Shown here: positions 33,701-44,039 of the stretch, one piece after another | Numbering within the stretch: the first letter of the stretch is position 1 | Layout of the letters: each line of letters begins with the position of its first letter | Assembly (NCBI RefSeq): GCF_914767665.1 | Contig: NC_059503.1 | Span: 62,886,352-62,950,351 of the forward strand | Source: Harmonia axyridis | Taxonomy: Eukaryota > Arthropoda > Insecta > Coleoptera > Coccinellidae | DNA: 64,000 nt | Direction: 5' to 3' | Notes under the pieces: generated by a model | Database searches by the model: none | The model's input: only the letters and a program-made list of their open reading frames with translations | Told to the model about the DNA's origin: nothing | Translations under genes and position numbers: made by a program

Positions 33701-33881
33701 TGAAGACGAAGGAATTCTTCTCTTTGTACCAGGCGAGAACTCACCCCCGGCCCAACAACCCATCCCACCTGCTCCAGCAGAACCAGAGGCAGCAACGCAA
33801 GCGCCAGCAGTACGACGACCTTACACGACCAGATCAGGTCGGCAAGTTCATTTCCCCGAGCGTTTCCAGGCGGGAATGTAA
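30672..33881 (+). CDS. pol: Pol polyprotein: protease, RT, RNase H, integrase
   Basis: Read by -1 shift from gag; the frame itself is open from 30585. The domain order is diagnostic of Ty3/Gypsy. Aspartic protease DTGAD at 30768-30782. RT with DLVRAYHHIPV and the catalytic YIDD at 31671-31682, then KDLRQFLGMLNFYRRF. RNase H with CDASD (catalytic Asp at 32130). Integrase with an HHCC zinc finger (His 32697 and 32709, Cys 32799 and 32808) and a DD35E core (Asp 32895, Asp 33069, Glu 33177, 35 residues between the last two). A C-terminal GPF-type module YDGPFEV follows at about 33541-33561. There is no chromodomain, no internal stop and no missing catalytic residue. The TAA is 29 bp before the 3' LTR. 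The proteins should copy element RNA into DNA inside Gag particles and integrate it. Confidence 0.96.
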   Translation, partial: RQRQSLNAAGDGCPNTRRLFLRDRNSGENFLIDTGADLCVFPRRLVKGRRVKTGYELTAANGSAIDTYGSIPLTLNLGLRRDFAWNFVIADVSKAIIGVDFLTHYDLLVDLRNGLLLDRSTSLSVTGRDSKCATIAGIRTSAGDTRYHALLQQFPELTRPDGACKAADVKHRTVHHIHTTPGQPVFQKPRRLAADRYLAARKEFESMLQLGICRPSKSSWASPLHMVPKKGDEWRPCGDYRGLNARTLPDRYPVRHIQDFAQMLRGKSIFSTIDLVRAYHHIPVAPEDVEKTAITTPFGLFEFPAMSFGLRNAAQTFQRFIDEVLRGLDFVYAYIDDLLVASSSEEEHHEHLRILFERLQRYGIVVNSAKCYFGAKEVKFLGYLVSGDGTKPLPEKVAAIREYPRPTTAKDLRQFLGMLNFYRRFMPGTAKTQAPLNDLLQGNIKKKTPVNWNDNADAAFAACKEELAKATLLAHPELGAEVSLVCDASDHTIGAALHQRVGNEWEPLGFFSKKLAGAECKYSAYDRELLAIYKSVKYFRHMVEGRHFFILTDHKPLTFAFSQKSDQCSPRRYRHLDFIGQFTTDIRHISGKENVVADALSRVDEIAAPLDFEALAASQQCDPELQEFRQKQDSGLLLRQVTIPGSNAAVFCDISTTKARPFLTVPFRKPAFDAIHGLSHPGAKATTKLMSQRYVWPSISKDCREWSRVCIQCQRSKVSRHVSSPIGNFTPPSSRFEHVHIDLIVMPFSKGYRYCLTCVDRFSRWPEAIPLQDQTAETVARAFYTNWVARFGVPLRVTTDQGRQFESHLFRCLNKLLGTDHLRTTAYHPAANGMVERLHRQLKASIKCLDSDTWVHTLPTALLGIRAAWKEDLQSTAAEMIYGEPLRLPGEFLGSTSTMNLDNSDDFVRDLRQHFQALRPVSGTRHGERKIFVFKDLATASHVFVRHDAVRRPLQHPYDGPFEVVSRAEKHYTLRIHGTNVPVSIDRLKPAYIAVSENSPEDAVNSNKDDEDEGILLFVPGENSPPAQQPIPPAPAEPEAATQAPAVRRPYTTRSGRQVHFPERFQAGM

Positions 33882-33897
33882 TATATCGTTAATCACT

Positions 33898-33910
33898 AGC
33901 AAGGGGGTAC
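33898..33910 (+). promoter_or_regulatory. Polypurine tract before the 3' LTR
   Basis: AGCAAGGGGGTAC abuts the TG of the 3' LTR. A purine run here is the expected plus-strand primer for reverse transcription. The TAC directly before the LTR is not purine, a small deviation. Confidence 0.8.
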
Positions 33911-34263
33911 TGTGGGGATTACAGATTCCTGCGTTACCATCATGGTGGCGCCGCCAACCAGGTTAACGCTTCCCCCAACAGAGGGCGCAACAATCTACTT
34001 AAGCCTCGAAGTACACAACTTAAGCGGAATACAAGCCGAAGATTTCCAGTCAAATAAACACCTACCTACCTTCTGTAGCACTTTATGTATTATAATATAT
34101 CTATTTGTATATTTTATTTTACTGTTTTATTTTTTCCCTGCTAACTAGGAGTAGGCAGATAGAGGCCTAGTTAGCGCATGTCCTGTTCTAGTTGTCCCGA
34201 GGTTAATCAGATTGAGGCCTGATTAAACCCCAGCATCGACCAAGTCGTCACGCTGTCCCAAAA
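33911..34263 (+). repeat. 3' LTR of the Gypsy element
   Basis: 353 bp, with no difference from the 5' LTR noticed on side-by-side reading. Followed by TACG, the right copy of the target duplication. The CTCF-like CCAACAGAGGGCGC lies at 33975-33988. Confidence 0.95.
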
Positions 34264-34300
34264 TACGTATTGGAGGATCATCTTCATTTTATAATGTATG

Positions 34301-34691
34301 TACATTGGCGTACAACTTTGCTTCCGCCGTTTTTTTTGCTAAATTCGAGGCTTTATTTTAAAAAACTGGTTATATATTTTTGATTCAAAGTATTGTTTCC
34401 CATCATTCGGGCAGCTTACGATTCCCGCGTTGAAAAACTCGTTATTTTTCGAAGCGATCCAGGTATCGATTCAATTTTTTACTTCTTCATGAGACCGGAA
34501 GCTCGTAAGATGTTTAATAACTTTATGATGTAGATACAAGTCAAGTAATATTTCGAAGGAGGTATGTTTACAAATACCCAAGCTTATATTATGGCATCTA
34601 CGATCTATTTATTTCGACAAGGTACCACTTAGCGCTACACTTACAACCATTTATTGCAAATCGGCGGAAGCAAAGTTGTACACCTAATGTA
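34301..34691. mobile_element. ~390-bp MITE with ~28-bp terminal inverted repeats
   Basis: The left TACATTGGCGTACAACTTTG continues GCTTCCGCCG and matches the reverse complement of the right end CGGCGGAAGC...CACCTAATGTA. The body is AT-rich and non-coding. A TA target duplication is plausible. It lies 33 bp right of the Gypsy insertion; the two seem independent. Confidence 0.8.
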
Positions 34692-35473
34692 TATGCTTTT
34701 CAGATAGAGCAATACAAAAATTATTTATATTATTATTTATACAACAGCAAAAATAAAAACCTCAGCAAAAATCCTATCTCACCGTATAGGTGTAATGATT
34801 GATTTGTGTATTCGTTTACACAATATCTACATACTTAAGGGCTTTTTCTTCATCCAAACAAAATATTTTCCATCCTTTCTCTATATCGAAGGTTGACGAC
34901 GAATACAATATAATTCAATCTAAAAACAAAAAAGAAAAGAACCAGGAAGAAATAATGAATGTTTGCAATACATATATTGATTTCAAGTTAGCGACCCATT
35001 CTAAAAACGAATCTGGAATCGAATGGATAGCTTGGAAACCACCAAGAAATTCATAAACTGGAAAAGTATTCACCAACTGGTCAATACGAGTAGTTTTTTA
35101 TACACCACATTCACAATTGGGTTTTCAATAGAATACCATTTGAAGAGCACTATTGAAATGTCCAGTCCTAAATCGATTTGAAATACACCGAATTTTCCTA
35201 GGGAGATTGAAACTAGGAACTTTCTCTGAATGATCGTTGAAGACATTACAAGAACTCTCGCTAGAACTCCGTTCCGAACGCCAAAATTTCTTGTCGCTCT
35301 CATTATATTGATGGAAAGTATTAATCCATGAGGGTTTGCGTGACTTTAATCTGGCAGTTCTATTATCTGAGAGGCAAGATACAAGTGGAAATAAGTTCGG
35401 GTAGAAATGAAATTTATCCCAAGATTTCCTGACTGCAACCATCCTACAAATATGAGGCGGAAGTATACATATA
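34692..35473. other. AT-rich stretch, nothing recognised
   Basis: The frames at 34.80-35.06 and 35.07-35.44 kb are short and unrecognisable. Confidence 0.4.
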
Positions 35474-36305
35474 TGTAGGCTTGGTTAATCGATCGTCTAG
35501 TGGTATGATTCGATTACCTGTCTTTCGTCTTCTTCTCCGTGATTTTGTCGGATTTGTAATAATCAAACTCTTTTGAATTATTTACATCTATTTACAATGC
35601 CACACTTATACAGTACAAACTAGTACAAACTCAGTATTAAGAAGATATTAATTACTTCTTAATTACATGTTTCCCACTACGGTACTATATAACTCGAGTG
35701 TTAATTACTCGAAATGTTTTCGACTATCACGTCGTACTTCAATTTTTTAGTCATCTCGTCTCTAACTAGCGAACCGTCTTACGTTGTACGTCTTAAGTCT
35801 TTACCGACCGAACTTAGTCTTAACTCGACTTAGACTTAACTTGAACTGTCCACCGGCTGGAACTCACTGCCCTTTCCTGGCTATTCACTTCCCTTCTTCC
35901 GGCTTGTCCACACCCTTAGCACCACTCCGATATCGGGGAAAAGTACCAAGTACCACCCCTAGTCCAATAAGAGTTTTGCCATTCCGCCCACACAAAGCTC
36001 TTCGCGGATTCCTGGAAATCTCATCAGCCATGGATCATGGAATATTCTCGAAGGACCAGCACTCGATACGCAGATGTGACATCCGGTACCCAATCTCCAG
36101 TAAATTTCTTGAGATATACAACCGACATGACACATCTTCAACACCCCGAAGAATTAACACTTCCTTTCTATGCTATATACAATAGCCAATCGTTCCCTGT
36201 AAATTCATTGAAACCGTCATGCCCTCGACACTTGAAGAAACTAATAGGTCTCCAAGCATCCAGTTGACCATGTCAATTATTTACAGGGAACAATGACTGG
36301 ATACA
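35474..36305 (-). mobile_element. Solo LTR with TATA target duplication (copy E)
   Basis: The family LTR on the minus strand, flanked by TATA at 35470-35473 and 36306-36309. It is the most divergent copy, with several internal small indels in the Cys-rich frame region and a changed 5' terminus (TGTATCCAGTCATTG). No internal element. Confidence 0.87.
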
Positions 36306-36619
36306 TATATGATGATAGCACTGATATCTAAGGTAAAGGTGTGGTCTAATGTTTCCACTGAGCACCTCATGAAGAACCAACTAATATTTGTAGAATATTA
36401 CTCCTCAACAATTTTATAAACAAATTTTCAAGTGAACCTTGAAATTCAAAGAAGGATCAAGTGAAAATTTGCGAGTATAATTACCTATTATTCAAGATGG
36501 AATTTTTGAGAGGTACTTTGAGCTTTCTATGTTTTTCTTTATTATTCAAATGAAAACGGGAAACTTCTTTTTTATTTGAATAAGGGCATAAATAGGCAAA
36601 GAAAATAATTTCCCATAAT

Positions 36620-36890
36620 TTTTAGATTTTCATTTGAAGTATTTTCAATAACTCCGAAATCAGAATGAAGAAACACTTGAGCAATATCATTGGCATAGAT
36701 GAATTTCTAAGATAAGGTAACAGGGATATCACACAAGTATAAACCAAAAAGTATTTCTGCGGAAGTCCATTATTCAACGTTTTGAAACTACTCTTTCCAT
36801 GAAAAGGTACACAAATTCTCCTGATAGATAACATAATTTCAATCAAAGGTAGCATTTTTCCATAGTGCTAATGATTATGTATTTCATGAA
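36620..36890 (-). pseudogene. Non-LTR RT active-site fragment, copy 1
   Basis: The minus strand is homologous to 38690-38985: FKTLNNGLPQ, then YLCHIL-like text, then an (Y)ANDIAQ where intact elements have YADDIA. It is short, broken and without flanking RT motifs. Only the active-site neighbourhood of an R1/Jockey-type RT survives. Confidence 0.6.
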
Positions 36891-37790
36891 CCAAACCAAC
36901 TTTCCAAATGTATCATGAGCCGCAGAAAAATCCTATAAGGCCTGTATTCAACTTGTTGCTGAACCTTGATTCAATAAAAGTATAAGACCCTGAACCTAAT
37001 CAGAACTATTTCTATTTTTCTAAAACCTTTGACAATTCTGCAAAGAATTTTAAACATATGGTTCAATCCTGAATAGAATCAAACTTTCAAAAGACTCAAA
37101 TGACTTATAGGACAATAACTGAAGAAGGAAATAAAATTTCCGAAGCATTGTGAAAAATAATAATAATAATTAAAAAATTAAATGCATATTGTAGTTATTG
37201 TTCCTGATGATTTAAAATCCTCCACTTTAGTAGTAATAGGAACGATAAAAGCCTTAGTGGTTTTCCATTCAGTTTTTTCAATTTGTAGCTCTCGTGTTGG
37301 GCAAAACGTCAGAGAAAATGTACATTTATGTAGTACGAAAATTATGACAACAGAAGGAAACGGTCCACGAAGAAAGGTCATATTTAACTTGTGAAATATG
37401 GTAATGACGAAAATTTCCCAGAAAACTCATTAATTAGCAATTCAAACGCACATATATCTCAAGGAGAGTGCTGGATGCTGAGCGCGAGAAAAATTATTCT
37501 GGAGAGTTTGGAATAGGATAATACTGTGACGAGCTGCGAAGTTTTTCAGGTATCAGGTTAACGAAAGAGCCATATTGGAAGCTTAAATTTGAGGAAGATA
37601 AATGTGAGAGATTATCCTCGGGATTCTGTATGTGATGAATGGCTAGATATTCTTAATCGTTCGTTCACATGAATTTCGGAATAGAAGTAATCTCATACGG
37701 AAAGGCAGCACTATTTATGGATATAAGTTATTTCATTAATACTTTCAGAACACATGATTCTGAGGTAGTTATGAGTTACAGCCCAAGAAA
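36891..37790. other. AT-rich stretch, nothing recognised
   Basis: An (AAT)n run near 37149; frames at 37.18-37.39 kb are open on both strands and probably chance. Confidence 0.4.
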
Positions 37791-38682
37791 TGTAGGCTTG
37801 GTTAATCTAGAGGTATGATTCGATTACCTGCCTTTCGTCTTCTTCTTCGTGACTTTATCGGATATGTAATAATTAAACTCTTGTGAATTATTTACATCTA
37901 TTTACAAATCCACACTTATACAGTACAAACGCAGTATTGAGAAGATCTTAATTACGTCAAAATCTACAAGTTTCTCACTACGGTACTGAATTTCGTCTTT
38001 AACTCTAGTTTTAATTACTCGAAACGTCTTCGATATTTCACGTCTTCGTCTTATTACAATTTTCGGTCGTCTCGTCTTCAACTCGTTCGCGACTCGTCTT
38101 AATCTAGTCCGCGAACCGTCTTTTCGTCTTACGTCTTAAGTTTCAACCGACTGAACTTACTCTTATTTCGACTTAGACCGAACCTTAACTTTACCCGTCT
38201 TCGACTCAATTTGAACTGTCTTTCGACTCGAACTTACTTCGTCCCCTGACCGCAACGTACCCCGTCCACTCTGAATATCCTTCCCTCCTTCCGGCTTGAC
38301 CACACCCTTAGGGAAAGTACCATCCCCTAGTCCAATAAGAGCTTTGCCGTACCGTCCACAAAGATCTTCGCGGATTGCTGGAAATCGAATATTCTCGAAG
38401 GACTAGAACCTGATACACAGATGTGACACATCTGGTACAACCGTGTTGTCTTCGAACTTTCCCAACCCCCCAGTAAATCTCTTCAAGATTTACAACTCCA
38501 TGACATATCTTCGACACCTCGAAGAAAAACACATCCTTTTTACATTATATGCACAATAACAATTCGTTGCCTGTAAATTAATTGAAACTGACATGCCCTC
38601 GACACTTGAAGAAACTAATAGGTCTCCAAGCATCCTGTTGACCATCTCAATTATTTACAGGGAACAATAACTGGATCCTACA
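37791..38682 (-). mobile_element. Solo LTR (copy F)
   Basis: A full-length 892-bp copy on the minus strand, TGTAGGATCCAGTTATTG end at 38682. Flanks are GAAA (left) and TATA (right), so there is no matching target duplication; recombination or deletion has altered a flank. The 111-codon frame is shifted. It directly abuts an RT fragment homologous to the one near copy E. Confidence 0.85.
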
Positions 38683-38685
38683 TAT

Positions 38686-38985
38686 ACATATATACTTCAT
38701 TCAAAGTATTTTCAATAACTCCGAATTCAGAATGACGAAAGTCAAGAGCAATATCATCAGCATAGATGAATTTTTCAGTTGAGGTTACAAGGATGTGACA
38801 CAAGTATAAATAGAGAAGAATGGGAGACAAAACCGATTCCTGCAGTCCATTATTCAATGTTTTGAAACTTTTACTTTTGTGATCAACAAAACACGAAAAA
38901 ACAGTATTTTCAAAACGTTGAATAATAGATAAACATCTAAAACAAATCGCTTCGACGAAAACTAAGCTGGAAATCCCTAACAAAC
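38686..38985 (-). pseudogene. Non-LTR RT active-site fragment, copy 2
   Basis: About 100 codons on the minus strand. FKTLNNGLQESVLSPILL resembles the GVPQGSVLSPLLF motif, followed by FIYADDIALDFRH, the RT catalytic box, intact here. Both ends are lost. It is homologous to 36620-36890 and better preserved. Confidence 0.72.
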
Positions 38986-39811
38986 GCGGCTACGATACAA
39001 ATGGAAATTACTAGCACGATCTGGAACCGTTGATTAACCGATATGAAATTCACGATGTTCTAAATTTCGGCAAACTGCCGACGCTACCCTTTCGCGAAAA
39101 CTAATCGTCCGGAGGTGGAAACTAAGCCGTAAAAACGGCGGACGTAAAGTGTGAAAACTGTCGACGATACAGACGAATGATAATCCCCAATTTCCACTGT
39201 TATCGTCTGCAGCGTGTTTCGACTTTTTTTCAGAGGAATCCGAATTAAATCGAGAGTGTGGTTAGAGAATGTATTCAATCCAGACTTCAACGACGGAAAC
39301 CTGAGACACGGTCTCTAACTTTGAGGTATATAACACCCCAACTCTGGAATGGTTCACCCCTTAATGTGTCCTATATGTGAGCGACGAACTTCTGAAAAGC
39401 GTCTACAGTATTCAGTCACTTCTATGAGAATAATGGTATGAATCAAGTGTTGATGCTAAGTTGCCATTCACACGAAATGTAATTTGATAGAATTGTTCAA
39501 TCCCGTTAAAGATGTCTGCGCGTCTGCGGCCCCTTCGATGTTCATTGTCTACTGAGAATTACAGGCGAGGACAACGTTATCACTTCAAACTTAAAAGTCA
39601 ACTTAAATAACATGGAATTATCTTAATCCTTAAGCAGGAAGTTTCGCTGTTTGGGGTGGTATGTTTTCGACCAAAATAAAAAAGAAATCTCATAGAATTC
39701 AATCATCAGTGGGGGAACACTAGCAGTTAGAAGTGAACTGCCAACAATGGCTGGAATTGCATTCATTGGTGGTTTTCTCTAAGCTTTTATTGAACGTGTG
39801 GGCATATCATT
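38986..39811. other. Unassigned stretch
   Basis: Slightly richer in CpG around 39.0-39.2 kb; no gene recognised. Confidence 0.35.
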
Positions 39812-40510
39812 CACTGATGGAATACTTCAAGAAATGGAGATTCAAAGTGAACACATCGAAAACAGTTGCAATCTACTTCGGAGGAAGAACAGTAAAGAAA
39901 GAGAAAGCAGGAAACGTAAAAATTGAAAACCAGACGATAAAATGGAAGAAGGAAGCAAAATATCTGGGAGTAATACTGGATGAAAGAATGGATTTTAACA
40001 AACAGATAGAAGAAAACAGAAAAAAACAAGGCAATTGCACGGCAGACTATCCCCGCTGCTCAACCCTAAACGTAAACTTTCTTTAGAAAATAAGCTGAAG
40101 ATAATAAAAATAGTGCTAATACCAAGCATAACGTATGCAGGAGGTACCTAGTACAATACGAAAGACAAAAATAATGATCAGTTGCAAAGTACGCTAAATT
40201 CAGTAATAAGAACAGCGATTGGCGCCCCATGGTATATAACTAACCAACAAATTAGAGAAGAGGAAATAGTCAATAAACAAAGAAAGAAGACAATAGAGAC
40301 TCTGAAAGAGCAAGAGAACAAGGAATTAAATAAGATACTGCAAATTAAAATAAGAATGACAGATAAGAGGAAATAACTCTTTCAAAGAACTAAATAGAAG
40401 AAAAAAGTGACTTGAAGTAGGGAGGAAAGCCTTCCGATCAGACAATAGCAGAAAATAAAAGAAATGAAATTAGAGGCATAGGGAAATATTCCGGAACTCA
40501 AACAAAAAGA
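39812..40510 (+). pseudogene. Jockey-like 3' relic (J4)
   Basis: It starts at LMEYFKKWRFKVNTSKTV, continues to KYLGVILDERMDFNKQ, is frameshifted near 40040, then gives VIRTAIGAPWYITNQQIREE to the end of the ORF and the 3' UTR with GAAAGCCTTCCGATCAGACA. It is the cleanest reference for the family 3' end in this window and shows where J1 is interrupted. 5'-truncated after the RT active site. Confidence 0.85.
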
Positions 40511-41319
40511 AGATTTAAGAGCACATCACATATATTTTTGAAATCAGGAAAAATTAAGCTTTCCATAAATGGCACAGAAATCTAGTGTTCCTATTTGAAA
40601 AAGCATAACTATGGGTCATAGCTTCGTAACTAAGAAATCTTTTGAAAAAACGAGCACGCCACTGGATTCTACGTTAATAAGTGCCTGTATAATGTTTTTA
40701 TTTCAGTGCTCTATTATCAGTATTAGAGGAGATATAAATGTTTTTTGATATCGCCATTTTTCCAATTTTCGCTTATAACTCGAAAACAAAAGAAGGTGGC
40801 CAAAAATGAATACTGCGCTTGTTAGTTTCTCAGAAGAAGAGACCGAGAATGGCGTATCAGATTTTGTCTATCTCCTCTGGTTTAAAATTTGTAGTGCTAT
40901 AACATCGAAATTTGCCCACCTTGTACACGTTGTTTGAACCAGCTATTTTGTTCAGGTTGAAACCGAATACCTTTATTTCAATTTTTCTCAAGTTTTACAT
41001 TTTATAATTATTTCCTTTATAATCATAGATAGACACTGCTACAGTAATACACTAAAAATGTACAGATGTCAATATCCAAAATAAGAGGTATTCTTGTCAC
41101 AAAGATGAATCCTGAATTTCGCGTCCCCAATACCTTATGAACTTTCCGCTTATCATTCTAGCGGAAGATCAAAGAACCCCCTCAAATCAATTTCCTCCAA
41201 TCAGAAAGGGAGGCTGAATTTTTTTCGATCTGATATCTGATTACGAATTCTTCATCAAATATGGTCCTATGTCTTATTTTAGATTCTTTGTATCCCCTAC
41301 GAGATTACTCTAGAGGGCT
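40511..41319. repeat. Unassigned stretch containing a dispersed repeat at ~40795-40930
   Basis: The 40795-40930 segment (GAGACCGAGAATGGCGTATC; ends GCCCACCTTGTAC) is the partner of 7031-7165. The remainder has no recognised feature. Confidence 0.5.
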
Positions 41320-41560
41320 TATCATCTCCGTCGAAGGAGACATTCAGGCACAAAATCTGAATAAATGTGCGGAGAGTGCACGTCCGCTTCTATAGCCGTC
41401 TTGGAGGGCGAGACGTGATTTGTAAATTTTATGAGATTTTCGGTTTGGATGTTACGTCGTGAAAGATTCTGCCCAAAAATGGGTTGAGCCGTCATATTGA
41501 AAAAAATGTCTTTCAAATTTGACGGTTCGGTAACCTGGTAAACATGAGATTCCACTCAGT
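41320..41560 (-). other. Unidentified 77-codon open frame, GC-richer
   Basis: The minus-strand frame 41555-41322 (MESHVYQVTEPSNLKDIFFN...) is composed more like coding sequence than its surroundings and ends in ECLLRRR before TGA. No domain, signal peptide or known family is evident and there is no second copy in the window. It could be a host exon or a transposon scrap. Confidence 0.2.
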
Positions 41561-42179
41561 GTTGAAAAGTGTGGGATTAAATCAAATTAGATGAGGAATT
41601 TTCAAAGTGGAAATCCGTTATAAAAGTAGAGTATGAGTTTTTGGCTTGAGACTTTTTTTACTGATTTATTTGACAGGGTTGAAAGTCAGGTTGTTGGAAC
41701 AAAAACCACCTCTCAAACCATTGCCGACATGTTCAGATTTTATTCTAAAATCTTCTTCATAGCTATAAAATAAATTACCAGATGTTTCAAAAAACTTATA
41801 AATAAACTATGTTAGAATATGCAATGGGATATCACATTTGTAGAACAATTGAATACTTACATAAATATCTGAAAACTACAATGCAAAAACAAATTTTAAA
41901 ACGAACAGTGAGAGAAACATTCAAAATATTTCAGTTCAGCATACAGGTACTTGATGATTTAACATTAAGAAAAGGAAAACAATTACTTACAATCTATTTA
42001 GTGGTATTTTAGTCCGAACCATGAAAGATATGAAATAAACAATACTTTTGGACACCATCAAATTAGAATTTAAAGAAAGAACTGATAAATCGAGAACCGA
42101 CCGCTCTGATCATAAATATGTTATAAGTAAAAAATAACTACTGTTTATATCTTTACAAATGACACATGTAGTAATCCTT
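41561..42179. other. AT-rich stretch, nothing recognised
   Basis: No supported features. Confidence 0.4.
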
Positions 42180-42615
42180 TTTTTTTGGTGTTCCAATTTT
42201 TTTATTGAATCGATGTTGAAATCAAAAGAATGGAGTGTATTTGACACATGTTCCGCTAGAGCGGTGTTGTTCTCCTCTTTCTTTTTTAGTGGGTTGAGTA
42301 TGTTAAGGGAATCTCTTTTATGTTAGGAGATTCTGTTCTTAAGATACCGACCTGTTTTTCGACTGACGATCCCTGCAACAAATATTATAGACAACATTAC
42401 GTAACGATTCTTTTGGAGTTGTACTCTTTAAATTTGTGAAAATCTTTCTGTTAGTGTTATCAGATCGAAAAGCTATGTCGTCACCAAGCGATAAAATAGT
42501 TCTTCTGATCTGTTCAGATGAACCCTCAACGTAAGTCAACGATCTGATAACACTAACAGAAAGTAATGTTGTCTACAAGATTTGTTGCAGGGATAACCGA
42601 CATTCAGGAATCGAA
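42180..42615. pseudogene. Penelope-like GIY-YIG fragments, head to head
   Basis: The minus strand, from about 42540 down, encodes SDNTNRK, NVVYNICCRDRQS, then in another frame GRYLKNRIS and KRDSLNILNPLKKKEENNTA followed by LAEHVSNTLHSFDFNID. That is the GIY-YIG endonuclease region of Penelope-like elements. On the plus strand from 42540 the same protein starts again (SDNTNRK, NVVYKICCRDNRHSG). The DNA is therefore an inverted repeat: CTTTCTGTTAGTGTTATCAG at 42447 pairs with its complement ending at 42563. Both copies are truncated and frameshifted. Confidence 0.75.
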
Positions 42616-44039
42616 TAACTTGATTCAAGTCTTGAAAACTCTCTCTACAGAATCGTTGTGGAGTATTCGCCAAACCATGAACTTCACACGATTTGTCCAA
42701 CTGTTTAAATACTCCTTTAAATTTTGTCTCTCTTTCATTTCAAATATATAACTCTGAAATTTTTTTCCATTTAGGGACAAGAATTGTTAGGTTTCCGTTC
42801 ATCTCCGGAATCGAGCTTCTTTTGAGTTCAATTCAGACTAGGGTTTTCATTTTCAAACCATCTAATATCCCTTGAATATTATCTAATGTTATCTAATATT
42901 TTCTTCTTCGCTATTTCCTTTTCCTGAAATCTTATTGAACATTTTGATAAAAAATGCCAGTTGCTAGGTACTTTCACTCCAAATGACCATATATGAAAGA
43001 AGTACTACATAACACTCTTCAGTGCTGTCAAGTTGATCATAAAAAATATTTCAATAATTAAATATTTTCAGTTTGCTTTGAAATATTTATTGCCACGAAT
43101 GGTAGTCGCTGAATGTTCGGAAAGTTGGAACATATATCCATAATGAATACCAATCTCAATATGTGGAAACCCAAAATGAAGCCTATAATCCACAGCATGC
43201 TTTCTATGCATACAACGTTCAATATCTAATCCAACACGTATTTTACATCAAGCAGGTCATCGTGGATCTTGGTATAGTATATCCAAAGTCACTTGAACAA
43301 GTCCATAAAAACGCTTGGCCAGATGTTCCTTTGAAGTGGATACCGGGATCCGCTAAATATCGGGGTTTATTTGAAAGTATTTGAAAGTATTGTTACTACC
43401 GTTTGGGTAGTAGATATGGATTGATCTTTCAGATGAACGGTGGGATGTCGTTATCCCTGCGAAAATATGATATTACTGTAATCTCAATATCGTTCTTCTC
43501 GTTCGGTTTAATACGGTTTGGATCATAATAGGGTCCTCAGTTAGCACTTTCGGATATACGTTACGCAAAAAATTTCATAGATAACATCTTGAGTTTTACT
43601 GGTCCCAATTTTAAGATACCCAAGGTTGGTAAAAAAATTTCGGATTGGATCATAATCGGTTCCATAAATTTTAGCGATGCGCGTTTTGCAAACTCAGTAG
43701 TTTTATTATGAGCGAATGATAAGAAATTATTGTGTCTCGTCCTTCGGCTGAATATATACTTTTGACACTTATCCGTTGCTGAGGGAGATTTTTCGGAAAT
43801 GTTGATTAGTAGGCAAGGCAGATTTGCGAGCTAGGTAAATCTACGAGCTAGGTATAGGTATACCGTTTAGATGGATCTATCTGCTATGTATTCATTGATA
43901 TCCATTCCATTAATCATTCACATGAAATTTCGACTGGACAGTACATGACGATTCGTGAAAAACTGTCCATACAAGTCTTTTATATTTCTGACGGTATAAC
44001 ACGAATCTGCAATACAAACCGAGATTCTTTGTTTGAAAT
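42616..44039. other. AT-rich stretch, nothing recognised
   Basis: Frames up to 73 codons (43163-43384) without recognisable similarity. Confidence 0.4.

Larger units (their letters stand above)
28878..34267 (+). mobile_element. Full-length Ty3/Gypsy LTR retrotransposon with 4-bp target duplication
   Basis: This is a complete element: LTR (28882-29234), tRNA-Trp-type primer site, long leader, gag, -1 frameshift signal, pol (PR-RT-RH-IN order, diagnostic of Ty3/Gypsy), polypurine tract and LTR (33911-34263). It is flanked by TACG (28878-28881, 34264-34267). The LTRs appear identical over 353 bp, all frames are open, and the coding region is far more GC-rich than the host DNA. It is therefore a recent and potentially autonomous insertion. 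There is no env frame between pol and the 3' LTR, so it is a retrotransposon rather than an errantivirus. The leader is exceptional, with a second primer site and a hammerhead-like module. Confidence 0.97.

Noticed and set aside
33882..33910. A short env or third frame after pol
   Set aside because: Only 29 bp separate the pol stop from the 3' LTR.
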